64,000 nucleotides of DNA from Bacteroidia bacterium (GCA_030432655.1 JAUILA010000004.1:62001-126000), one strand, 5' to 3'; counted from the first letter of the stretch, positions 34,588-42,997 are shown. Translations and numbers: made by a program. The notes: generated by a model from the letters alone, not told the origin.

Positions 34588-34617
34588 TGCAACCCTTTGG
34601 TTCCTGTCATGTCTTTA
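34588..34617 (+). promoter_or_regulatory. Possible ECF-sigma promoter (TGCAACC-N16-GTCTTT)
   Basis: TGCAACC at 34588-34594 and GTC from 34611 are separated by 16 bases, with ATG 34641 downstream. The -35 part lies within an inverted repeat GGTTG-ATG-CAACC (34582-34594). The AACC/GTC pairing at this spacing resembles promoters of extracytoplasmic-function sigma factors. No sigma gene is in the window. Confidence 0.45.
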
Positions 34618-34640
34618 AGAAAAAACATAAGAATATACCC

Positions 34641-35324
34641 ATGAAACGAGTTATTAGCTTATTCGTCCTGCTGTTTGCAGCAACATTAACCATTCAGGCG
34701 CAAACTACTGAAAATCGCTCGGTGGGCTCCTTCCATGGAATCAAATCATCACAGGGAATTGATGTATACCTGCATAAAGGCACCACACATGCGGTCAAAA
34801 TAGAAGCCGAAAATATTGATATGGATGATATCCGTACGGTGGTGGATGGCGGAATACTGAAAATATCCCTTGAAAAAGGAAATTACAGGAATGTCGATGT
34901 GACGGTGGAAGTAACATTTACCACACTTGACATGATTGCGGCAAGCAGTGCCAGCGGGGTATTTGGTAGTGATGTGATTCAGGGACGGCAACTTGAAATA
35001 TACGCATCAAGTGCTGCCAGTATTGAGGTGGAAGTTGATGTCCAGGAATTGAATGTGGAAGTCAGCAGTGCTGCCGATGTGGAAGTGAGTGGTAAGGCGA
35101 AAACAGCCCGTATAGATGCCAGTAGCGCAGGGGAGGCGGATACCTACGACCTTAAGGCCATGCGGGTTCACGTACAGGCTGCCAGTGCCGGTGAAGCCAA
35201 GGTGTATGCGGAAGAGGAAATACTTGCCCAGGCCAGTAGCGGAGGTAGTGTGCGGTATAAGGGGGATCCGCAAAAATCCTCTACCGATTCACGCAGCGGC
35301 GGATCAGTCAGAAAAACCAATTAA
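34641..35324 (+). CDS. GIN-domain (DUF2807) exported protein
   Basis: A 227-residue protein with signal peptide (ISLFVLLFAATLTIQA, cut before QTTEN) and a beta-helical domain of the putative auto-transporter adhesin, head GIN family. The start motif GSFHGIKSSQGIDVYLHKG is typical. The rest is rich in short repeats with the pattern ASSA/SAAxxEV, as expected for stacked beta turns. An upstream in-frame ATG at 34584 lies before the predicted promoter, so I chose 34641. Function is unknown; envelope or surface location is likely. A strong terminator follows directly. Confidence 0.85.
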   Translation: MKRVISLFVLLFAATLTIQAQTTENRSVGSFHGIKSSQGIDVYLHKGTTHAVKIEAENIDMDDIRTVVDGGILKISLEKGNYRNVDVTVEVTFTTLDMIAASSASGVFGSDVIQGRQLEIYASSAASIEVEVDVQELNVEVSSAADVEVSGKAKTARIDASSAGEADTYDLKAMRVHVQAASAGEAKVYAEEEILAQASSGGSVRYKGDPQKSSTDSRSGGSVRKTN

Positions 35325-35330
35325 ACCTTA

Positions 35331-35353
35331 AACCGGCGCCAGCCGGTTTTTTT
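35331..35353 (+). terminator. Rho-independent terminator after the GIN-domain gene
   Basis: AACCGGC pairs with GCCGGTT around a four-base loop and is followed by a T-run. It begins seven bases after the stop codon. Confidence 0.85.
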
Positions 35354-35507
35354 AATTCAGCCTTTGTTTTTTTATACGTTCTTCGAGCAGGTTCAACTCC
35401 AGGTTCATCAGGGCAGTTTGAAAGTATTTCTGGTATGCCACTGAAACTTCTTTGGAGAATGGTTGCTGTGGACGAACTGACGATTTTGAAAAATTAAAGT
35501 TAATCAT
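35352..35507 (-). CDS. Small hypothetical protein (51 residues)
   Basis: An ATG-to-TAA frame of 51 codons on the minus strand. The product is soluble, with a polar start (MINFNFSKSSVRPQQPFSKE) and an amphipathic C-terminal helix (NLELNLLEERIKKQRLN). It fills the gap between the terminator of the GIN-domain gene and the DUF4407 upstream region. Codon choice looks like that of the neighbours. No homologue is recognised, and no clear ribosome-binding site or promoter was found, so it could be chance. Confidence 0.4.
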   Translation of the reverse strand: MINFNFSKSSVRPQQPFSKEVSVAYQKYFQTALMNLELNLLEERIKKQRLN

Positions 35508-35608
35508 AGCTAAAAATCTCGTTACGGGGTTTATACGTCATTTTTTGTTTTTGTGTTGTCCACAATTGTAAAAAAATAAAATTCAACGGTCTCACGCGGT
35601 ATTTTCAG

Positions 35609-35637
35609 CCGTACGGAAATGAATTTCCGGTGTACGG
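35609..35637. repeat. Long hairpin upstream of the DUF4407 gene
   Basis: CCGTAC-GGAAAT pairs with ATTTCC-GGT-GTACGG: two six-base helices with a two-base turn and a three-base bulge. It has no T-run on either strand. It lies 120 bp before ATG 35758 and could be a regulatory RNA structure or operator. Confidence 0.45.
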
Positions 35638-35757
35638 GATCGAACAATCGTTATTCTCCGAAATGGCCCTGTTCGCAATGAAAGGGGTTTTGACCCGGTG
35701 GCATTAAAGTTGCCGGTCATCAAACAATTCGAATGGTCATTTGACGTTTGCACATAT

Positions 35758-36810
35758 ATGAATAAGCTTACCCGATTTTTTTGGATGTGCGCCGGGGTAG
35801 ACGAATCACTGATGGAACAGTGTCCTACCGAGTCCAGTAAATACACAGGAATTGGCGCAACGGTATTTTTCACGGGGTTATTTGCTGCAATAGCTGCCGG
35901 TTATGCTCTTTACACCGTATTTGACTCCGTATTCCCTGCAATATTGTTTGGTTTGATCTGGGGGCTGATGATCTTCAACCTGGACAGGTATATTGTTTCC
36001 GGTATGCGTAAGGAGGGTAAAATGATTAAGCAGTGGGGTATCGCTCTTCCACGGATTATACTGGCGTTGTTGATCTCGATAGTAATTGCAAAACCTCTCG
36101 AACTAAAAATCTTTGAAAAAGAAGTCTCGGAAGAACTTGAAATTATGCACCAGGAACAATTGCGGCAACGCGAGGAGCTGGTGTCAGGCAGATTCGATCC
36201 GTTAAAACAGGGGATTGAACTTGAAAATGAAAGACTTCAGGCTGAAATCAATGCCCTGGTAGCCAGGCGGGATACGCTTCGGAAAATAGCCAGGATGGAG
36301 GCCGATGGAACAGGTGGTACAATGAAAAGAAATGCCGGACCGATATATGCCATAAAAAAGGCAGATGCGGATAAGGCAGATGCAGAACTTCAGGAACTTC
36401 GGGAAAGGAATGAAACTCTCATGCAGGCAAATCGCCAGAAACTGTTTGAGCTGGATACAGCCAGGAATGGCGCGTTGTCACGGATGAACCAGGATCTTGC
36501 CGATGGTCTGGCTTCCCGGATAGATGCACTCGGGCGGCTTACAGAGAAGAGCTCGCCAATTGCAGTGGCCAATATTTTTATCATGCTGTTATTTATTGCC
36601 GTAGAGACCGCCCCGATTTTCGTCAAACTGATTGCTCACCGCGGGCCGTATGATCATGTTCTCAAAAAGAAGGAATACCCGTTTCTGGTCGACCGGATTG
36701 AGACCCTTGCCAAAGAAACTGCAGGAGCCCGTGAACGGGTGAAAGACATTCATGAGGCTGATTATGGCTATGCCAATGACCGGCTGGACACAGCACTCAG
36801 GTCCGGCTAA
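35758..36810 (+). CDS. DUF4407 membrane protein
   Basis: A 350-residue protein of the DUF4407 family. Helices near residues 30-48, 52-72 (with LIWGLMIFNLDRYIVSGMRK after it) and 90-108 are followed by a long charged coiled-coil (about 115-265), then a fourth helix (IAVANIFIMLLFIAVETAPI, about 268-290) and a charged tail. An alternative GTG start at 35698 would add 20 residues. ATG 35758 starts the family-like MNKLTRFFWMCAGVD. Function is unknown; a membrane protein with a large cytoplasmic or periplasmic coiled coil is all that can be said. It is monocistronic. Confidence 0.82.
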   Translation: MNKLTRFFWMCAGVDESLMEQCPTESSKYTGIGATVFFTGLFAAIAAGYALYTVFDSVFPAILFGLIWGLMIFNLDRYIVSGMRKEGKMIKQWGIALPRIILALLISIVIAKPLELKIFEKEVSEELEIMHQEQLRQREELVSGRFDPLKQGIELENERLQAEINALVARRDTLRKIARMEADGTGGTMKRNAGPIYAIKKADADKADAELQELRERNETLMQANRQKLFELDTARNGALSRMNQDLADGLASRIDALGRLTEKSSPIAVANIFIMLLFIAVETAPIFVKLIAHRGPYDHVLKKKEYPFLVDRIETLAKETAGARERVKDIHEADYGYANDRLDTALRSG

Positions 36811-37090
36811 TCTGTAAAAACAGGTGCCTGTCAGAAAGTTGCGCAGTACATGCTGCCATTTTTCTAACAAATTTCGTAATTTATACACTTCTGGATTTCA
36901 AAGAGATCAGTCCGCCTGGCTTATACCGGAACAGGCAGGTATCACTGGATTTTCTGATATTTTCGATGAATTACAGGGTAAATATTATACCTGAAAACGG
37001 ATAATATAATCGAATTCAGTAATTTCAGGGTACAATTAGCCCCTGGGAGGATAGTATATTTAACTTAATTTGAAATTCAGGGGTAAATAA

Positions 37091-37116
37091 ATATCAATAA
37101 CTGATTTTATTGATAT
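37091..37116. promoter_or_regulatory. Perfect inverted repeat over the glnN promoter
   Basis: ATATCAATAA and TTATTGATAT are perfect 10-bp arms around six bases (ctgatt). The right arm overlaps the -7 element at 37114-37121. The position suits an operator for a repressor that blocks RNA polymerase. Confidence 0.6.
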
Positions 37117-37121
37117 TTTTG
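37114..37121 (+). promoter_or_regulatory. -7 promoter element (TATTTTTG) for glnN
   Basis: TATTTTTG fits TAnnTTTG and lies 35 bases before ATG 37157. No clear -33 TTG was found, which fits an activator-dependent promoter. Confidence 0.5.
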
Positions 37122-37156
37122 TTTCTGATTAATATAACCAACCACTAATTATTCAC

Positions 37157-39322
37157 ATGGCACATCTACGTTTTAAGGCGTTGGAGCGGGCTAATGGCCG
37201 CCCAAAAATTGAAGTTAAAGCACCTGGCAAAATTTCCGAATTTTATGGCGAGGATGTTTTTGGAATGAAGGAGATGCAGCAACTGCTTTCTCCGGAAATA
37301 TTTAAAAAGGTTAAAAAGGCTATTGATGAGGGTAAGAAGATTGATGAAAGTACAGCGGATGAGGTTGCGGCAGCAGCGAAATCCTGGGCACTTTCAAAAG
37401 GTGCCACTCATTATACCCACTGGTTTCAGCCTTTGACCGGTTCAACGGCAGAAAAACATGATACATTCTTTGATTACCTGTCAGGAATAGAAAAATTTAA
37501 AGGTTCGCAGCTTGTACAGCAGGAACCTGATGCATCCTCTTTCCCCAGTGGAGGAATTCGCAGTACGTTTGAAGCAAGGGGATATACGGCCTGGGATCCC
37601 AGCTCACCGATGTTTATTTATGGTGTTACGCTCTGTGTACCCACTATTTTCGTCTCCTACACCGGAGAAGCGCTTGATAATAAGGTGCCATTACTTAAGG
37701 CGGTGGAGGCTGTGGATGAGGCTTCGGTTAAAGTATGTCAGTTGTTTGATAAGAAAATCACACGGGTTAAACCATCACTGGGCTGTGAGCAGGAATATTT
37801 TGTAGTGGATAAGGATCTGTACAACACGCGGCCTGACCTTGTACTGGCAAACCGTACGGTATTCGGACACAGTCCTGCACGTGGACAGCAGCTGGATGAT
37901 CATTATTTCGGATCGATCCCTCCCCGTATTTATAATTTCATGAAGGATTTTGAATACGAGGCGCTTAAGCTTGGTATTCCCGTTAGTACCCGTCACAACG
38001 AAGTAGCTCCCAGCCAGTTTGAGGTGGCTCCGGTATTTGAAGATATTAACGTGGCTACGGATCACAACCAGCTGATGATGGATGTGATGTCAAAGGTTGC
38101 GGACAGGCACAGCCTGAAAGTGCTCTTTCACGAGAAACCATTTGCAGGGCTGAATGGTACGGGAAAACATAATAACTGGTCGCTGATCACCAATACAGGG
38201 GTTAATTTATTCCAGCCTAAGAGCAGTGCTAAGGAAAACCTCCTATTCCTAACTTTCTTTATTAATACCATCAAGGCAGTTTATGAATATGCGGATCTGC
38301 TCCGCGCCAGTATTGCATCGGCAGGTAATGATCACCGTCTTGGCGCCAATGAGGCCCCTCCGGCCATCATGTCGGTCTTTATTGGTTCGCAGCTGTCTGC
38401 TGTTCTGGACGAACTTGAAAAGAAAGGAAACGTGAAGGTGGAGAAAGGTGATAATATGTACATGAAGCTGGGAATTGACAAAATTCCGCAGATCATCCTC
38501 GATAATACGGACCGTAACCGGACATCGCCATTTGCTTTTACAGGTAATAAATTTGAATTCCGCGCTGTTGGAGGTGCCCAGAATGTGGCCGGTCCTATGT
38601 CGGTCCTTAACCTGATCGTGGCAGCTCAGCTCACCGCGTTTCATAACGAGGTCAAAAAAGAGGTTGGCAAAGATAAGGACAGTGACAAGCGCATGGCCAT
38701 CGTGAAGGTACTGAGGAAGTACATCAAGGAATCCAAGAAAATCAGGTTTGAAGGAGACGGATATTCTGATGAATGGGTGGAAGAAGCCGAAAAGCGTGGT
38801 TTATCAAATATAAAAGATACGCCAAGAGCGCTGGATTCTTATCTTTCCAAGCAATCCAAAAAGATATTCGGGGATATGAACGTCCTGACCGAAACGGAAC
38901 TGGAAGCACGGAATGAGATTTACTGGGAGAATTATATTATGAAAATCCAGATTGAATCCCGTGTGATGGGAGACCTTGCGGTTAATCATATTGTGCCTAC
39001 TGCGATAGCCTATCAGAATAAGCTGATTGCAAACGCCAATGGCCTTGCCGGACTGAAAATCGACAATACGGAAGTGATAAAGACCATCGAGAAAATGTCG
39101 GGTTATATCAACACCATAAAATCCGAGGTCGTCAATATGATCGAAGAGCGTAAGCGGGTCAATCAAATTGAAGATACTCGTGACAAAGCAATTGCCTATT
39201 GCGACGATGTGAAAGGGAAGTACTTTGATAAAATCCGGTATGCGGTTGATAAACTTGAACTTCTCGTCGATGACGAAGACTGGCCGCTGACTAAGTACCG
39301 CGAATTGCTATTCCTCCGGTAA
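37157..39322 (+). CDS. glnN: Glutamine synthetase type III
   Basis: A 721-residue enzyme of the GSIII class, much longer than GSI (about 450-470). Class-specific landmarks are HYTHWFQPLTG near residue 93, SFPSGGIRSTFEARGYT near 125, SRHNEVAPSQFEVAP (as STRHNEVAPSQFEVAP) near 278, GTGKHNNWS near 336 and FEFRAVGGAQNVAGPM near 467. It makes glutamine from glutamate, ammonia and ATP, and is the common ammonium-assimilating enzyme in Bacteroidota. It stands alone behind a large, repeat-rich control region and ahead of a terminator, consistent with nitrogen-dependent regulation. Confidence 0.95.
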   Translation: MAHLRFKALERANGRPKIEVKAPGKISEFYGEDVFGMKEMQQLLSPEIFKKVKKAIDEGKKIDESTADEVAAAAKSWALSKGATHYTHWFQPLTGSTAEKHDTFFDYLSGIEKFKGSQLVQQEPDASSFPSGGIRSTFEARGYTAWDPSSPMFIYGVTLCVPTIFVSYTGEALDNKVPLLKAVEAVDEASVKVCQLFDKKITRVKPSLGCEQEYFVVDKDLYNTRPDLVLANRTVFGHSPARGQQLDDHYFGSIPPRIYNFMKDFEYEALKLGIPVSTRHNEVAPSQFEVAPVFEDINVATDHNQLMMDVMSKVADRHSLKVLFHEKPFAGLNGTGKHNNWSLITNTGVNLFQPKSSAKENLLFLTFFINTIKAVYEYADLLRASIASAGNDHRLGANEAPPAIMSVFIGSQLSAVLDELEKKGNVKVEKGDNMYMKLGIDKIPQIILDNTDRNRTSPFAFTGNKFEFRAVGGAQNVAGPMSVLNLIVAAQLTAFHNEVKKEVGKDKDSDKRMAIVKVLRKYIKESKKIRFEGDGYSDEWVEEAEKRGLSNIKDTPRALDSYLSKQSKKIFGDMNVLTETELEARNEIYWENYIMKIQIESRVMGDLAVNHIVPTAIAYQNKLIANANGLAGLKIDNTEVIKTIEKMSGYINTIKSEVVNMIEERKRVNQIEDTRDKAIAYCDDVKGKYFDKIRYAVDKLELLVDDEDWPLTKYRELLFLR

Positions 39323-39345
39323 TTAAGGCAGTTTATCGAAAATTT

Positions 39346-39378
39346 AAAAGGCGGTGGTAATTTCCTCCGCCTTTTTTT
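39346..39378 (+). terminator. Rho-independent terminator after glnN
   Basis: AAAAGGCGG pairs with CCGCCTTTT around a 12-base loop, followed by T residues. It lies 23 bp after the glnN stop and just before the NlpC/P60 gene, which therefore needs its own promoter. Confidence 0.8.
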
Positions 39379-39392
39379 CGTTTCTTACGCTG

Positions 39393-39902
39393 ATGGTCCC
39401 GATCCGTTATATCGTGATATTTTTTCTGGGATTCCTTTGCTCCTTCGAAGCAAGCGCTTCGTATACGCGTGGAGTTCCCGTGGCTGCAGACTCTCTGATC
39501 CTAACGGATTCATCTGAGGTAGTACTGGACAGTCTAGTAACCTATGCGCGGACTTATCTCGGTACCCCTTACAAATATGGTGGTCGTGGCCCTGAGCGGT
39601 TTGATTGTTCCGGGTATACCAGTCATGTATTTACAAGTGTTGATGTCAGGCTACCGTTTTCGAGTCGTGCCCAAATAGCACATGGCATGCCGGTAGCCCT
39701 GGACTCTGTTCGCAAAGGCGACCTTCTTTTTTTTACAAGTCCCCGAAGCGGATCCAATCCGGGACACGTTGGAATTGTTACGCGTGTTGAACAGGGAAAA
39801 TTGTATTTCATACATAGCTCCTCCACCAGGGGAGTCGTGGAGGATCCGCTTAAAGATCATTATCGCAGGCGCTTTATTGAAGCCCGCCGGATTCTGAATT
39901 GA
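39393..39902 (+). CDS. NlpC/P60-family (C40) cell-wall peptidase
   Basis: A 169-residue exported peptidase. A signal peptide (IRYIVIFFLGFLCSFEASA) is followed by the catalytic domain. RFDCSGYTSHVF has the nucleophilic Cys, and NPGHVGIVTRVEQGKLYFIHSS has the catalytic His and the third polar residue (quoted in part). The family cuts gamma-D-glutamyl bonds in peptidoglycan peptides. A GTG start at 39354 is possible but would overlap the glnN terminator hairpin. ATG 39393 fits the signal peptide. It ends 3 bp before the convergent S41 protease gene. Confidence 0.87.
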   Translation: MVPIRYIVIFFLGFLCSFEASASYTRGVPVAADSLILTDSSEVVLDSLVTYARTYLGTPYKYGGRGPERFDCSGYTSHVFTSVDVRLPFSSRAQIAHGMPVALDSVRKGDLLFFTSPRSGSNPGHVGIVTRVEQGKLYFIHSSSTRGVVEDPLKDHYRRRFIEARRILN

Positions 39903-39905
39903 TAT

Positions 39906-41573
39906 CTATTTATTTCGATGCAGGATGCGGTTAATTTCTGCCGGATCATTGAGTACTGCTATGGCTGTCTTTATACTCTGATCCTGGTCAAAGGTGCTTT
40001 CTATCCCACCGCTTTCCAGATAATACCTTTCCACGATTTCTTTTTCAAGCAGGAAACGAATCTGACTGGCAAATAAGTCAAGATCCTTATTCTTGCTTTC
40101 GTCAATGACACGCTGAAGATCTCCAAGCTGCTTTTCTATAAGTGGATAATATTTTTGATTTTTTGCGTCGTCTTTCATGTCCTGAAGATCCTGTTCAACC
40201 CTTGTGACATAGGAATAGTCCTTATTTTTCAACCACTTTTTGAATTCGTCGTATTCATTATCCGAGAGCTCAAAAGTGTTTGGATCACCTATTCCATCGT
40301 GACTGTAGTAATATTCAGTTGCGTAGTCGAAGATTAACCCTTTTGTTTCAAGGGTATATGCTACAGAAGACATATTATCCTGGTCAACCACAATATCCGG
40401 GTCGATCCCTCCGCCGTCATATACCACGCGATTATTACTGGTCCTGAATTCAGATTTCAGTGAATCAGGTATTTTACCCACACTTCCGTCGTTGTTCCTG
40501 TGGGCATAATCCAGCGCCTGGATGCAACGACCACTTGGAGTATAGTATTTGGCTGTTGTCACCTTGAGCTGGGCGTTATAGGACAGTGGACGGCTCAGTT
40601 GTACCAGCCCCTTTCCGAATGACTTCTGCCCTATAACCACTGCGCGGTCATAATCCTGAAGCGTTCCTGCTACGATTTCCGAGGCCGAGGCACTTCCGCT
40701 GTTGATCAGAACAGCTACAGGAATTTCTGTATCAACAGGCGAATTAAGCGTATTGTATGTCTGATTGTTGGAATCAACTTTCCCTCGCGTAGAGACCACT
40801 TCCTTGTCTTTGGGTATAAAGACATTGGAAGTATTCACAGCTTCCATTAATAAACCGCCGGGATTCCCGCGGAGGTCAAGGATAATGGCAGTGGCTCCTT
40901 TTTTCTTGAGGTCTTCCACTGCATTGCTTACTTCCCTTCCTGCCTGCATAGTAAACTCGGTCAGTTTAACCATCCCAACATTCTCACTTACCATTCCGTA
41001 ATAGGGAACATTACTGATCTTAACCTTCTCCCTTTTGAATTCAAGCGGGATGAGATTTTCTTCTCCGTACCGTTTTACTTTAAGTGAAATGGATTTACCG
41101 CTTTCTCCTTTCATGAGCTGATTTGCTTCTTCACGGCTCATATTGCGGATGTCCACATTATTGATATGGGTGATCTGGTCGCCAATCTTCAAGCCGTTCT
41201 TTTCTGCAGTATATCCTTCCATGACCATCATGACCAGTAAACGGTCATCGATCATGCCTGTCACAGCTCCGATGCCACCATATTGTCCTGTACTCTGGGT
41301 ACGGAATTCTTCAATATCGTCTTCCGGTATGTAATTGGTATATGGATCCAGCGAACCAAGCATCGCATCAATTCCTGTCCGGATCAGTTCATTCGGATTG
41401 ACCTCATCAACATACAGGGCATTCACCTCCTTGTAAAGGGTGGCGAAAATATCCAGATTCCTGGCAATGGCGAAATACCGGTCATCATTGGAATAGTTAA
41501 CCGCCGAGACGAGTACAAGGGCGGACAACAAGATGACAGGTAAATAATAACGACGTTTGGTGACCTTTAACAT
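39906..41573 (-). CDS. S41-family C-terminal processing peptidase
   Basis: A 555-residue periplasmic protease of the CtpA/Prc type. An N-terminal membrane anchor or signal (LPVILLSALVLVSAVNYS) is followed by a helical segment. A PDZ domain (YGGIGAVTGMIDDRLLVMMV onward, about 95-170) comes next, then the protease core. The core carries NSGSASASEIVAG with the catalytic Ser and SFGKGLVQ with the catalytic Lys. The C-terminal tail of about 150 residues is charged. It degrades or trims envelope proteins from their C termini. It is monocistronic, and convergent with the NlpC/P60 peptidase. Confidence 0.92.
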   Translation of the reverse strand: MLKVTKRRYYLPVILLSALVLVSAVNYSNDDRYFAIARNLDIFATLYKEVNALYVDEVNPNELIRTGIDAMLGSLDPYTNYIPEDDIEEFRTQSTGQYGGIGAVTGMIDDRLLVMMVMEGYTAEKNGLKIGDQITHINNVDIRNMSREEANQLMKGESGKSISLKVKRYGEENLIPLEFKREKVKISNVPYYGMVSENVGMVKLTEFTMQAGREVSNAVEDLKKKGATAIILDLRGNPGGLLMEAVNTSNVFIPKDKEVVSTRGKVDSNNQTYNTLNSPVDTEIPVAVLINSGSASASEIVAGTLQDYDRAVVIGQKSFGKGLVQLSRPLSYNAQLKVTTAKYYTPSGRCIQALDYAHRNNDGSVGKIPDSLKSEFRTSNNRVVYDGGGIDPDIVVDQDNMSSVAYTLETKGLIFDYATEYYYSHDGIGDPNTFELSDNEYDEFKKWLKNKDYSYVTRVEQDLQDMKDDAKNQKYYPLIEKQLGDLQRVIDESKNKDLDLFASQIRFLLEKEIVERYYLESGGIESTFDQDQSIKTAIAVLNDPAEINRILHRNK

Positions 41574-41692
41574 ATGCTTTCTGATTATTCAACACTTACC
41601 AATATCTAAAATACACATATCCCGCTTTATAAGACAACTCTATGTGATATTTGAGTTCATTACTAACGAAAAAATGCCAGTAAGATATGTAT

Positions 41693-41729
41693 AAAAAAGG
41701 CCATGAACCGATAAATAGTTCATGGCCTT
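41693..41729 (-). terminator. Rho-independent terminator after the DUF4251 gene
   Basis: On the minus strand AAGGCCATGAAC pairs perfectly with GTTCATGGCCTT around a nine-base loop and is followed by a T-run. It ends the SulP-carbonic anhydrase-DUF4251 transcript. Confidence 0.85.
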
Positions 41730-41751
41730 GCAATCTATCCCGTCATTTACG

Positions 41752-42315
41752 TTAGAAACGCTGCATTCCTTCATAAGTAAGGGTGCTGTCAGTCTGAGCA
41801 AATTCGCCCCTGAAAATGGCGGACTGTCCCCAGTTTCCACGCAGGTAGGCGGTGGCATTGCCATTTCCATTTACGTGAATATTCAGGCTGGCTGCTCCCA
41901 AATCTACAGTCGAAAAATTGACATTCACCGATAAGGGCTTTCCGTCCTCATTACTGATAAGTTCAATACCGCTAACTTGTCCTCTTGTTGTCAGTCCGCC
42001 CAGGCCGTTAACGCCGGGCCGTCCTGGTTGGGAGGTCTGGATTACAATATCATTTCCCTCCACTTTTATAAAATTAACGGTCGGGTGCAGGTTGTACACG
42101 GTACCGTATCTGCCGGTTATATTATTAGCCAGGATGACAAATTCACCTGACTCTATCCACTCTTCAAATTGTTTCAGGTTTTTTTCAAACCTGGCTTTCT
42201 CCTCCAGTTTTTTCTGTTCCCTGGCATTCTTTCTTTCAGATTTATCCTGGGCAAATCCAGGAGTTATGAAAGAAGCCAAAAACAGAATTAACCCTCCAAT
42301 CAACACTTTATTCAT
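41752..42315 (-). CDS. DUF4251 exported protein
   Basis: A 187-residue protein with signal peptide (KVLIGGLILFLASFITPGFA, cut before QDKSE). A charged helix comes next, rich in Lys, Glu and Arg (about residues 25-55), and then a beta-rich domain. NNITGRYGTVYNLHPTVNFI, the loop GRPGVNGLGGLTTRG and the C-terminal strands match the DUF4251 family of Bacteroidota. Function is unknown. The start at 42315 opens the signal peptide. It lies 55 bp after carbonic anhydrase on the same strand and before a strong terminator. Confidence 0.82.
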   Translation of the reverse strand: MNKVLIGGLILFLASFITPGFAQDKSERKNAREQKKLEEKARFEKNLKQFEEWIESGEFVILANNITGRYGTVYNLHPTVNFIKVEGNDIVIQTSQPGRPGVNGLGGLTTRGQVSGIELISNEDGKPLSVNVNFSTVDLGAASLNIHVNGNGNATAYLRGNWGQSAIFRGEFAQTDSTLTYEGMQRF

Positions 42316-42370
42316 TTTATCCTCCTCAGTTTCTGATTCGGAAATAATAGTGCAAATTGAATGCCAGCGA

Positions 42371-42997
42371 TCAGACGTCCAGCTTAAATACGTCAGGAAG
42401 ATGATCCGTGCCGGAAACATCTACGCCCAGATCTTTGATTCGCCCACTGCCCAGATCATACACCCAGCCATGGATTTCCACGCTGCGTTCTTTCCATTCT
42501 TTCTGTAGAATAGTGCTCTTGGCGAGGTTATTCACCTGTTCTTCGACATTTAGTTCCACCATCCTGTTAAAACGGGCCTTGTCATCAAGTTCTTTCAGTT
42601 CATCCCAGTTCCGGGCGTATGTATTTTTTATATCCCTGATCCACTTGTTAATGATTCCAACATCCGCATTTGACATTGCCGCCTGAACACCGCCACAGCC
42701 ATAGTGACCACATACGATTACATGATCCACCTTCAGAACACCGACTGCATAGGCAATCACGCTCATGAGGTTCAGGTCAGTATTGTTTACCAGGTTGGCG
42801 ATGTTCCGGTGTACAAAAATATCTCCTGCCTCAGTGCCGGTGACTTCGTTTGCCGGTACCCGGCTGTCCGAACAACCGATCCACAGGAAATTAGGCTGCT
42901 GACCTTTTGCCAACTCGTCGTAAAAGGAAGAATTACTTTCGAGTTTCTTCCGTACAACTTCTGCATTTTGTTCAATGAGCTTATTATAGTCTTTCAT
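42371..42997 (-). CDS. Beta-class carbonic anhydrase
   Basis: A 208-residue zinc enzyme interconverting CO2 and bicarbonate. The zinc ligands are in WIGCSDSRVPANEV (Cys, with the Asp-Arg dyad) near residue 40, and in CGHYGCGGVQAAM (His and Cys) near residue 97. No signal peptide is present, so it acts in the cytoplasm. It starts 2 bp after the SulP transporter stop, so both are made from one mRNA. SulP members can carry bicarbonate, so a CO2/bicarbonate supply role is likely. Confidence 0.93.
   Translation of the reverse strand: MKDYNKLIEQNAEVVRKKLESNSSFYDELAKGQQPNFLWIGCSDSRVPANEVTGTEAGDIFVHRNIANLVNNTDLNLMSVIAYAVGVLKVDHVIVCGHYGCGGVQAAMSNADVGIINKWIRDIKNTYARNWDELKELDDKARFNRMVELNVEEQVNNLAKSTILQKEWKERSVEIHGWVYDLGSGRIKDLGVDVSGTDHLPDVFKLDV

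Larger units (their letters stand above)
36811..37156 (+). promoter_or_regulatory. glnN upstream region with three 52-bp-spaced repeats
   Basis: This 346-bp gap holds no gene. It contains three similar sites on the same strand: CAGGGTAAAT at 36974, CAGGGTACAAT at 37026 and CAGGGGTAAAT at 37078, each preceded by an AATT-type stretch. The starts are exactly 52 bp apart, about five helical turns, so all three face the same side of DNA. Sites 1 and 2 also have a CCTG/CCCTG complement 10-12 bases downstream. The third site ends just before the inverted repeat at 37091-37116 and the -7 element. This looks like a regulated promoter with cooperative activator or repressor sites. Confidence 0.6.

Noticed and set aside
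35556-35564. TTGTCCACA as a DnaA box and possible origin
   Set aside because: A single box with one mismatch, no cluster, and no dnaA, dnaN or AT-rich unwinding region beside it.
36974-37088. Three evenly spaced short repeats as a CRISPR array
   Set aside because: Repeats are only 10-11 bases, not identical, and there are three of them; no cas genes are in the window. A regulatory reading fits better.
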